This document shows, piece by piece, positions 1 through 5,614 of a DNA stretch of 5,614 nucleotides (the first letter of the stretch is position 1; each line of letters starts with the position of its first letter). Below the pieces are notes generated by a model. The model was not told the DNA's origin. It was given only the letters and a program-made list of their open reading frames with translations, and made no database searches. Source of the DNA: Acidobacteriota bacterium (GTDB lineage: Bacteria > Acidobacteriota > Vicinamibacteria > Marinacidobacterales > SMYC01). The DNA lies in contig JAUVQL010000078.1 in NCBI GenBank assembly GCA_030598165.1, positions 1 through 5,614 on the forward strand. The letters run 5' to 3'. A program made the translations under genes and the position numbers.

Positions 1-129
1 CATGTTGTTGGCCAATATTTCGTACTTGGTTCGATCGAGGTCCGTCACCACCGATGCCGCCGACTGCAACGAAACTTCATGGTCGGCGGAACGACCGCCA
101 AAGAGATTGCCTATTCTGAGTTTGTTCAC
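1..129 (-). CDS. ddl: D-alanine--D-alanine ligase, N-terminal 43 codons (runs off left edge)
   Basis: Ddl is a cytoplasmic ATP-grasp enzyme that joins two D-alanines into the dipeptide used for peptidoglycan precursors. Only the start is in the window. The translation opens [20 protein letters not shown] and continues [18 protein letters not shown], which matches the family signature FGGxSxEHEVSLxSA followed by a variable helix and a KYE segment. The start is GTG at 129-127. An in-frame TAG lies 24 nt upstream with no other start codon between, and AGGAGA sits 6 nt before the GTG, so the start is well fixed. One oddity is Asp16 where E. coli DdlB has Glu15, a residue that contacts the first D-alanine. 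Another is Asn8 in the usually hydrophobic strand before GG. The gene diverges from tgt rather than lying in a cell-division/murein cluster. The VanA-type D-Ala-D-Lac ligases share this N-terminal fold, so the exact specificity cannot be read from this fragment. Confidence 0.92.
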   Translation of the reverse strand, partial: MNKLRIGNLFGGRSADHEVSLQSAASVVTDLDRTKYEILANNM

Positions 130-135
130 TGGAAA

Positions 136-141
136 TCTCCT
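136..141 (-). promoter_or_regulatory. Ribosome binding site of ddl
   Basis: AGGAGA on the minus strand ends 6 nt before the GTG start of ddl. It is the clearest Shine-Dalgarno site attached to a recognised gene in the window, and it decides the GTG start, since no ATG is available in frame. Confidence 0.7.
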
Positions 142-159
142 ATTGACATCCTAATGAAT

Positions 160-187
160 GAAGGAGGAAGAATAAAGGAGGAAGGAG
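160..187 (+). repeat. Purine-rich heptamer tandem repeat, four units
   Basis: Four consecutive 7-bp units run GAAGGAG, GAAGAAT, AAAGGAG and GAAGGAG, followed by GGG. The strand is almost pure purine (one T in 28 bases). The tract lies in the ddl/tgt spacer and faces a pyrimidine-rich period-7 array 23 bp downstream. The minus-strand reading of that array has a related unit (about GGAKAAA), so the two form a long imperfect inverted repeat. The stretch also contains several perfect Shine-Dalgarno cores. Its function is unknown. Dispersed heptamer repeats (STRR) are known from cyanobacteria, but I cannot tie this tract to a named family. Confidence 0.7.
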
Positions 188-197
188 GGGCAGGCTG

Positions 198-1381
<1,184 letters not shown>

Positions 1382-1405
1382 GCAAGCTCCGGCTCGAGCA
1401 GGCTT

Positions 1406-1445
1406 CTTGAATTCTTGATTTCTTGGGTTCTTGAGTTCTTGATGT
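1406..1445 (-). repeat. Octamer tandem repeat between tgt and yajC, five units
   Basis: Read on the minus strand, five adjacent 8-bp units run ACATCAAG, AACTCAAG, AACCCAAG, AAATCAAG, AATTCAAG, with consensus AAYTCAAG. The tract then continues AAGCCTG, a weak echo of the AATCCTG that follows the octamers downstream of tonB. It occupies most of the 97-bp spacer of an otherwise conserved gene pair and is opposite in orientation to the two downstream copies. No coding function is seen on either strand. Confidence 0.8.
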
Positions 1446-1478
1446 AATTTGCAGACCCCAATTCCCCTGAACTATGAT

Positions 1479-1811
1479 ATGCGGATGTTGTCGATACTGA
1501 TGGCCGCGCCAAGGGGCCAAGGTGGCGCTTTTAGCGACCAGCTCATCCTTATTCTCATTATTTTCGCCATTTTTTATTTCATCGTGTTCCGCCCGATGCG
1601 AAAACGCCAGAGACAAGGGGAACAGATGCTCTCCTCGCTCAAAAATGGGGACAAAGTCGTCACCAATGGGGGCATCTATGGCACCGTTGTCGGGGTTTCT
1701 GACGACGTCATACAGCTTCGTATTTCCGACCACGTCAAGATTCAAGTCGCCAAATCCGCCATCGCGAGGATGGCATCGGAGCCAACGGAACCATCTAGTA
1801 AGGCAAGCTGA
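1479..1811 (+). CDS. yajC: Sec translocon accessory protein YajC
   Basis: YajC is a small inner-membrane protein that associates with SecDF at the SecYEG translocon; its exact role is modest and not essential in E. coli. The 110 residues show a short N-terminus with MAAPRGQGG (8-16), one transmembrane segment at about 21-37 (QLILILIIFAIFYFIVF), then the family's FRPMRKRQ basic stop-transfer motif (37-43). LKNGDKVVTNGGIYGTV (54-70) and VKIQVAKSAIA (86-96) complete the cytoplasmic domain. The start is uncertain. ATG 1479, ATG 1485 and TTG 1449 are in frame and none has a Shine-Dalgarno site. I prefer 1479 because the TTG start would add residues absent from the family. TATGAT at 1473-1478 is a possible -10 element that would place the RNA start near ATG 1485. 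secD follows after 62 nt. Confidence 0.93.
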   Translation: MRMLSILMAAPRGQGGAFSDQLILILIIFAIFYFIVFRPMRKRQRQGEQMLSSLKNGDKVVTNGGIYGTVVGVSDDVIQLRISDHVKIQVAKSAIARMASEPTEPSSKAS

Positions 1812-1820
1812 GAGAGCTTG
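1804..1820 (+). other. Small hairpin over the yajC stop codon
   Basis: CAAGCT (1804-1809) and AGCTTG (1815-1820) form a perfect 6-bp stem around a GAGAG loop that contains the last two bases of the TGA stop. No T-run follows, so it is not a convincing intrinsic terminator. It may simply be an intercistronic stem within the yajC-secDF mRNA. Confidence 0.35.
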
Positions 1821-1838
1821 ATAGATAAAGGACGCAAA

Positions 1839-1861
1839 GGGTCCAGGCGACCCAACTGGAG
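1839..1861 (+). promoter_or_regulatory. Overlapping alternative stems before secD
   Basis: In the 62-nt yajC-secD gap, GGGTC (1839-1843) can pair with GACCC (1849-1853). Alternatively TCCAG (1842-1846) can pair with CTGGA (1856-1860). The stems share bases 1842-1843 and 1849-1853 lies in the second loop, so they exclude each other. The second would bury GGAG (1858-1861), the only Shine-Dalgarno-like sequence before secD, 12 nt from its ATG. Stems of 5 bp arise often by chance; this is a suggestion only. Confidence 0.2.
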
Positions 1862-1873
1862 TCGATTAATCCC

Positions 1874-3430
1874 ATGAGGAAAAACTTGCGCTGGAAAGGC
1901 CTGCTCATACTCATCGTTGCAGGCCTCTGCATCTGGTCCATGTACCCTCCCGGCGAAAAGATCAATCTCGGCCTCGATTTGCAGGGTGGCATCCACCTCA
2001 TCATGAAGGTTCATATGGAGGACGCGTTGAACGCGATCACCGACGAGGCGGTGGAGGGCCTTGGTCTGCTGCTCGACGATGAAGAGATCCCGTTTGGAGA
2101 GCTTGCGAAGGAAGACCTAGGTCGATTCCAACTCGCCGGCGTGGACTCATCTCAAGAGCCGGAACTTCGACGGCTGCTCGAAGACAACTTCTCGGCTTGG
2201 GAGTTCCGGCGTTCAGCCGCCGGCACCTGGGAGCTCGAGATGAGATCCCTCGATAGGAAACAGGTCCGGGACGAAACGCTTACACAAGCCATCGAGACTA
2301 TCCGCCGGAGAGTCGACGCCCTCGGAGTGGCGGAGCCGCTCATCGCTCCCCACGGCGGCACGGGCGACCAAATCCTAGTCCAGTTACCCGGTTTCGAAGA
2401 CGTGGACCGCGCCAAAAACATCATCCGTTCTACGGCAAAGCTCGAGCTCACGCTGGTGGAGAGGGTAGCTGGCTCGCGAGAACAGCTGCTTGCCGGCAGG
2501 AGCGAACCTGCTCCCGGGACTGAGATTGTGCCGGGGACCTCGGAAACGGGCGGTACGGATAGAGTGTATTACTTATTGGAAGACGTCCCCGTCATTACCG
2601 GCCGAGATCTCAAGAACGCTCGCCCTTCCATCGACTACGACACCAACCTCCCTAGTGTCAATTTCACACTCAAACCCGAAGCTTCCTCCAAGTTCCGTCG
2701 CTCCACACAAGCCAACATTGGCCGACAGCTTGCGATTGTCTTGGATGGACAAGTTACTTCGGCGCCCGTCATCGAAGGGGTCATCCCCTCGGGCTCGGGA
2801 CGCATCACGGGACAATTCACGAGCCAGGAGGCGTTGGACCTCGCGTTAGTCTTGCGCTCCGGTGCTCTCCCGGCATCGCTCGAGTACCTGGAAGAGCGCA
2901 CGGTGGGGCCTAGCCTTGGAGCCGATTCCATCCGAAGCGGCATCATGGCTTCTATCGTTGGACTCACTGCTGTAGTGCTGTTCATCCTCGTTTATTACCG
3001 TCTTTCCGGAGTCAACGCCATCATCGCCTTGTTTCTCAACTTGATCATATTGGCGGGCGCGATGGCCTACTTCCATGCAACTCTCACTTTACCCGGTATT
3101 GCAGGCGTCATCCTCACCATCGGTATGGGAGTGGACGCGAACGTCCTCATTTTTGAGCGGATAAAAGAAGAGATGCGGGGGGGCAAGACGCCTCGCACCG
3201 CCGTTTCGGCGGGTTTTGCGAAGGTCTTCTGGACGATTTTCGACGCAAACTTAACCAGCTTGATAGCGGCGGCCATTCTCTTCCAGTTCGGCACCGGGCC
3301 GGTGCAAGGTTTCGCCGTTACTTTGAGTATCGGCCTGCTCTCGAACATGTTCACGGCCATTTTCGTCTCGCGCTTCATTTTCGACCTGGTCCTTGGAGGC
3401 CACCGACAGGTCGAGGCGCTGAGCATTTAA
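1874..3430 (+). CDS. secD: Protein translocase subunit SecD
   Basis: SecD is an inner-membrane RND-superfamily protein which, with SecF, uses the proton motive force to pull exported proteins out of SecYEG on the periplasmic side. It has 518 residues, shorter than E. coli's 615 but within the range for SecD proteins outside the Gammaproteobacteria. The order is TM1 (about 9-23), the D1 motif INLGLDLQGGIHL (30-42), and a large periplasmic P1 region (about 45-345). Within P1 are AIETIRRRVDALGVAEP (139-155), ILVQLPGF (167-174) and APVIEGVIPSGSGRITG (297-313). Five more TMs follow from about 354. TM4 holds GMGVDANVLIFERIKEE (417-433), where Asp421 corresponds to the proton-relay Asp519 of E. coli SecD. 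The ATG at 1874 gives a natural short N-terminus; GGAG 12 nt upstream is a weak ribosome site. secF starts 13 nt after the stop, so the two are surely co-transcribed. Confidence 0.97.
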   Translation: MRKNLRWKGLLILIVAGLCIWSMYPPGEKINLGLDLQGGIHLIMKVHMEDALNAITDEAVEGLGLLLDDEEIPFGELAKEDLGRFQLAGVDSSQEPELRRLLEDNFSAWEFRRSAAGTWELEMRSLDRKQVRDETLTQAIETIRRRVDALGVAEPLIAPHGGTGDQILVQLPGFEDVDRAKNIIRSTAKLELTLVERVAGSREQLLAGRSEPAPGTEIVPGTSETGGTDRVYYLLEDVPVITGRDLKNARPSIDYDTNLPSVNFTLKPEASSKFRRSTQANIGRQLAIVLDGQVTSAPVIEGVIPSGSGRITGQFTSQEALDLALVLRSGALPASLEYLEERTVGPSLGADSIRSGIMASIVGLTAVVLFILVYYRLSGVNAIIALFLNLIILAGAMAYFHATLTLPGIAGVILTIGMGVDANVLIFERIKEEMRGGKTPRTAVSAGFAKVFWTIFDANLTSLIAAAILFQFGTGPVQGFAVTLSIGLLSNMFTAIFVSRFIFDLVLGGHRQVEALSI

Positions 3431-3443
3431 GCGGAAGAGCACC

Positions 3444-4400
3444 ATGGATATTCTTGGCGACACTAAAATCGATTGGCTGAAGTACCGTTGGTACTTCTTT
3501 TTGGTCTCTTTGATTGTCTTTGCCGTTGGCGTTGCCGACGTTTACCGCAAGGGAGGCTTGCGATACGGCATTGATTTCTCCGAAGGAACTATCGTCACCG
3601 CGAAGTTCGAGTCGACGCCCCAGGTCGATGCGATCCGGCAAGCATTGTCAGGAGCCGGTATCGGCGAAGCCATCATTCAACGCTACGACCGCGAAGAGTT
3701 GAACGAAGTCATGGTCCGCGTCGAACGCCGCGCGGAGGACGCGAGTGACCTCGACACCACTGCGAATCAAATCATCGGCATCCTGCGGGAAATCGAAGGC
3801 AACGAGCTCGTCGACACGAGTACAGAGATTGTAGGTCCCGTCGTCGGCCAAGAGCTTCGCACCAAAGCGCGTAACGCGATTCTACTGGCCCTTGGAGCGA
3901 TGCTCATCTATATCGGATTTCGCTTTCAGTTCATCTACGGGGTGGGAGCCACGGTAGCCATCATTCACGATGTGCTGCTGACTCTGGCCTTCGTTTCGAT
4001 ATTCAACTATGACATCTCGTTGAACGTCATCGCCGCCTTCCTCAGCTTGATGGGTTATTCGGTCAACGACACCATCGTGATTTTCGATCGAGTTCGAGAG
4101 AACCGACGTTTGGTGCGACGTCAATCCCTTTACGAGGTCATCAATCTCTCCATCAACCAGACACTACGCCGAACGGTGTTGACCTCCGGGCTGACTTTAG
4201 TCGTGGTCCTGGCGTTGTTCGTGCTCGGTGGCGAAGTTCTGAGGGGCTTCGCCTTTGTTTTTGTTGCGGGTGTCGTCATCGGTACCTATTCTTCTGTTGC
4301 CATCGCGTCGCCGATCGTCATCTCGTGGAGGAAACTCAGGGACAAGCCTGCTAAAACAAAGAAGAAGGCTGGACCGGAAACCAAGACGGCGCGAATATAG
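3444..4400 (+). CDS. secF: Protein translocase subunit SecF
   Basis: SecF pairs with SecD to make the proton-driven SecDF complex at the translocon. Its 318 residues match E. coli (323). TM1 lies at about 15-32, followed by the D1-like motif YGIDFSEGTIV (41-51), a periplasmic P4 region with GPVVGQELRTKA (131-142), then five TMs from about 143. GYSVNDTIVIFDRVRENRR (204-222) is the D4 motif, with Asp209 equivalent to the conserved TM4 Asp. VLRGFAFVFVAGVVIGTYSSVAIASP (265-290) is the typical last TM region. The tail is basic (KPAKTKKK). Within the D1 motif most SecF proteins read GIDFxGG; here it is Ser-Glu-Gly, so a Glu replaces the first Gly. GGAAGAG (3433-3439) provides a modest ribosome site. 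A tonB-family gene follows after 34 nt, with its own apparent promoter. Confidence 0.97.
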   Translation: MDILGDTKIDWLKYRWYFFLVSLIVFAVGVADVYRKGGLRYGIDFSEGTIVTAKFESTPQVDAIRQALSGAGIGEAIIQRYDREELNEVMVRVERRAEDASDLDTTANQIIGILREIEGNELVDTSTEIVGPVVGQELRTKARNAILLALGAMLIYIGFRFQFIYGVGATVAIIHDVLLTLAFVSIFNYDISLNVIAAFLSLMGYSVNDTIVIFDRVRENRRLVRRQSLYEVINLSINQTLRRTVLTSGLTLVVVLALFVLGGEVLRGFAFVFVAGVVIGTYSSVAIASPIVISWRKLRDKPAKTKKKAGPETKTARI

Positions 4401-4420
4401 CTCCGAGCAGCGCCCGGGGC

Positions 4421-4426
4421 TATAAT
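4421..4426 (+). promoter_or_regulatory. TATAAT -10 element for tonB
   Basis: A perfect TATAAT sits in the 34-nt secF-tonB gap, 8 nt before the GTG start of tonB. A transcript would begin around 4432-4435, leaving almost no 5' leader. No good -35 hexamer lies 16-18 bp upstream (bases there read about TAGCTC), so either an activator or read-through from secF may also contribute. There is no Shine-Dalgarno site for tonB, which fits a leaderless mRNA. Confidence 0.45.
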
Positions 4427-4434
4427 GTGAATTG

Positions 4435-5349
4435 GTGAGAAACGATCGCTCGAAAAGCCGGAACGCTGGAGCCTTGAAGAGGCTCCACGAACGGAAGCGT
4501 AAGCAAACCCATCGGGCGGCTACACCTCTGTCACCGGCACAATCCAAAGAGCACCTACCGTCGGCAGAACTTGAGTGTCTAGCAGGAACCGTCGCTCTCA
4601 CCTCCCCCCCAAAACAGAAGCAACGGTGGGCCACTGTCCCCATTGCTTTGGCTATCCACCTCGGCGTTCTCCTAGCCTTCATTCTCGTACCCATGTTCAT
4701 GCTGCCCGAGATGGTGCCCGAGCTCGTTCCTTTGTACCTGAGCTTCGCCCCCCCGCCTCCTCCGCCCCTCAAAAGTGGTAATCCTCTGACGGTCGAGCGA
4801 CCTGAGGACGAGGTGCCAGAGCCGACACCCGATGCGGACGAACAAGACGGGGTGGACCAAACCTTCAATCCGGATCGCCTAGCATGGACAGAGAACATCC
4901 CCGATGAAATCCTCAAGCCGAGAGTCGAGATGGATTTCGGAGTCGAAGATGGATGGGATTTTGGTCATCCGCTAGGTATGGAGGGCGGCATCCCCGGCGG
5001 CGTGGTCGGCGGTGTGCCAGGCGGCATTGTAGGCGGTGTCATTGGCGGTACAGGAACGGGCGTTCCGCACGTTCGCAACCCGGACACCGGACCCCGTCCC
5101 ATACGAATGCCCCGTCCCACCTACACAGTGGAGGCCATTCGGAAGAAGATCTCCGGCGAAGTGGTCCTCCGAGCTCTCATCGATGTGAAGGGGAAAGTGA
5201 AGGTCCTCGACATCGTCCGATCCATCCCGGAGCTCGATACGGAAGCGGTTCGAGTGGTTGAAAGGGATTGGCTCTTCCGACCGGCAACAAAGAACGGGCG
5301 GCCCGTTGCCACCATCGCCGAGCTCGTGGTGACATTTAACTTATACTAG
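4435..5349 (+). CDS. tonB: TonB-family energy transducer
   Basis: TonB proteins, with ExbB/ExbD, carry proton-motive energy across the periplasm to TonB-dependent outer-membrane receptors. From GTG 4435 the product is 304 residues. A basic, Arg/Lys-rich cytoplasmic region (1-64) is unusually long, since TonB normally has only a short tail before its TM. One TM follows at about 65-89, then FAPPPPPPL with six prolines (106-111) and an acidic, proline-containing spacer (121-140). Next is a glycine array of GGxx units (184-207), and finally a TonB C-terminal domain (about 222-304). That domain has SGEVVLRALIDVKGKV (240-255), LDTEAVRVV and LFRPATKNGRPV, all close to the family pattern. The family's YPxEA appears here as YTVEA. 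TTG 4432 is an alternative start directly before. No exbB/exbD or receptor gene is visible. Its partner receptor is unknown, so the symbol is a family name. Confidence 0.9.
   Translation: MRNDRSKSRNAGALKRLHERKRKQTHRAATPLSPAQSKEHLPSAELECLAGTVALTSPPKQKQRWATVPIALAIHLGVLLAFILVPMFMLPEMVPELVPLYLSFAPPPPPPLKSGNPLTVERPEDEVPEPTPDADEQDGVDQTFNPDRLAWTENIPDEILKPRVEMDFGVEDGWDFGHPLGMEGGIPGGVVGGVPGGIVGGVIGGTGTGVPHVRNPDTGPRPIRMPRPTYTVEAIRKKISGEVVLRALIDVKGKVKVLDIVRSIPELDTEAVRVVERDWLFRPATKNGRPVATIAELVVTFNLY
4984..5055 (+). repeat. Glycine repeat inside tonB: six 12-bp GGxx units
   Basis: Six four-residue units follow each other: GGIP, GGVV, GGVP, GGIV, GGVI, GGTG. At DNA level each is 12 bp and opens with GGCGGC or GGCGGT. 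Third positions vary between units, so this is a maintained protein repeat rather than a very recent DNA duplication. It would form a flexible linker between the periplasmic spacer and the receptor-binding domain. It replaces the long Pro-Lys/Pro-Glu linker of E. coli TonB. Confidence 0.8.
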
Positions 5350-5351
5350 GT

Positions 5352-5365
5352 TACAGCAAGCTGTA
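5352..5365 (+). other. Short inverted repeat just after the tonB stop
   Basis: TACAG (5352-5356) and CTGTA (5361-5365) flank a CAAG loop, giving a 5-bp stem 3 nt after the stop codon. No T-run follows, so it is weak as a terminator. It directly precedes the first octamer element and may mark its border. Confidence 0.25.
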
Positions 5366-5368
5366 GGG

Positions 5369-5426
5369 AACTCAAGAATTCAAGAACTCAAGAACTCAAG
5401 AATCCTGTAGTCCACTATTCCGGACC
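5369..5426 (+). repeat. Octamer element, downstream copy 1 (four octamers plus 26-bp tail)
   Basis: Four 8-bp units (AACTCAAG, AATTCAAG, AACTCAAG, AACTCAAG) occupy 5369-5400. A 26-bp tail at 5401-5426 begins AATCCTGTAG and contains TCCACTATT and GGACC. The whole 58-bp arrangement recurs 102 bp downstream in the same orientation. The tail matches that copy at 22 of 26 positions, and all four differences are transitions. The octamers match the minus-strand tract in the tgt-yajC gap. Confidence 0.85.
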
Positions 5427-5450
5427 CGGACTCGCATCTCGCGAGCTCCG
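5427..5450 (+). terminator. GC-rich hairpin after tonB, possible terminator
   Basis: CGGACTCGC (5427-5435) pairs with GCGAG (5441-5445) and TCCG (5447-5450) around an ATCTC loop, giving nine base pairs with a single bulged C (5446). It is the most stable-looking stem beyond the operon. The following bases (ATACCTACTTGTCATTT) are only moderately T-rich, so it lacks a proper U-tract. It could end the tonB transcript, or be the structured spacer between the two octamer elements. Confidence 0.35.
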
Positions 5451-5470
5451 ATACCTACTTGTCATTTAGG

Positions 5471-5528
5471 AATTCAAGAACTCAAGAAATCAAGAATTCG
5501 AGAATCTTGTAATCCACTATTTTGGACC
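5471..5528 (+). repeat. Octamer element, downstream copy 2 (four octamers plus 26-bp tail)
   Basis: The units AATTCAAG, AACTCAAG, AAATCAAG and AATTCGAG fill 5471-5502. The tail at 5503-5528 begins AATCTTGTAA and again holds TCCACTATT and GGACC. It is a direct repeat of the 5369-5426 element. The differences within the tail are C/T at three positions and G/A at one. Beyond it, 5529-5614 holds nothing I can assign. Confidence 0.85.
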
Positions 5529-5614
5529 GGACCACATCCGAGAGGTTCTGCTAAGTGCCCTGGTTCATAAATACGGTCACGTATCGAGAACGTCGAGGCG
5601 CCCGGCTGGCAAGG

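Noticed and set aside
143..148. Perfect TTGACA on the plus strand as a -35 box for tgt
   Set aside because: The bases 16-18 bp downstream are in the purine array and do not resemble TATAAT, and the site lies over the ddl leader.
1383..1406. Intrinsic terminator after tgt
   Set aside because: Only a weak stem (AAGC/GCTT outer pairs, GCTCGAGC palindrome) is present, with no T-run. The genes downstream are usually in the same operon.
1449..1478. TTG start that would extend yajC by ten residues
   Set aside because: It has no ribosome site, lies against the repeat tract, and adds residues that do not fit the family N-terminus. ATG 1479 or 1485 is more likely.
4197..4916. 239-residue minus-strand open frame across the secF-tonB junction
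   Set aside because: It is a composition shadow of two well-supported plus-strand genes. The translation is Arg/Ser-rich with no recognisable domain.
1382..5362. GCAAGCT found at the ends of tgt (1382), yajC (1803) and tonB (5356)
   Set aside because: A 7-mer recurring three times is weak, and its reverse complement also occurs inside secD coding sequence. The flanking structures differ, so no common element is supported.
5369..5528. CRISPR-like appearance of repeated units after tonB
   Set aside because: The octamers abut each other with no spacers, and the larger element occurs only twice with a single 44-bp gap. There are no cas genes.
5555..5614. GTG start with GAGG 9 nt upstream, open for 20 codons to the window end
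   Set aside because: The peptide (VPWFINTVTYRERRGARLAR) is not recognisable and the stretch is too short to separate from chance. The sequence beyond the edge would decide.
5577..5614. Possible C-terminus of a minus-strand gene ending LPAGRLDVLDT
   Set aside because: Only 11 residues before a TGA are visible, and nothing identifies a family.

Overview
The window reads as a piece of bacterial chromosome of moderately high GC, carrying a housekeeping operon: tgt, yajC, secD, secF and a tonB-family gene, all on the plus strand. The first 43 codons of a D-alanine--D-alanine ligase gene (ddl) run the other way off the left edge. The gene order tgt-yajC-secD-secF is widely conserved in bacteria. 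The TonB-like protein has a GGxx-periodic glycine stretch and a C-terminal domain of a style I associate with Acidobacteriota-like diderms. That lineage call is an inference from protein style; no marker gene here proves it.

Layout: 1-129 (minus) is the ddl 5' end with a clear ribosome binding site. 130-271 is the divergent ddl/tgt spacer. It holds two arrays of heptamer repeats facing each other, purine-rich then pyrimidine-rich. 272-1381 is tgt. 1382-1478 is a spacer with five 8-bp tandem repeats. 1479-1811 is yajC, 1874-3430 secD and 3444-4400 secF. 4435-5349 is tonB, preceded by a perfect TATAAT so close to the start codon that a leaderless mRNA is plausible. 5350-5614 is non-coding as far as I can support. 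It holds two direct copies of a 58-bp element (four octamers plus a 26-bp tail) around a GC-rich hairpin.

Function: Tgt inserts preQ1 into tRNA anticodons. YajC, SecD and SecF form the accessory membrane complex that uses the proton motive force to finish protein export through SecYEG. The TonB-like protein would span the inner membrane and periplasm and pass proton-motive energy to outer-membrane receptors. The last three genes therefore share an envelope theme.

The genes are ordinary. The least explained material is between them: two families of degenerate short tandem repeats, period 7 upstream of tgt and period 8 in three places, which look like dispersed intergenic elements. Other points are an Asp in place of a substrate-contacting Glu in Ddl, an altered D1 motif in SecF, and the probable leaderless tonB start. 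I found no CRISPR array, transposase, tRNA or rRNA, and no convincing undescribed multi-gene system.
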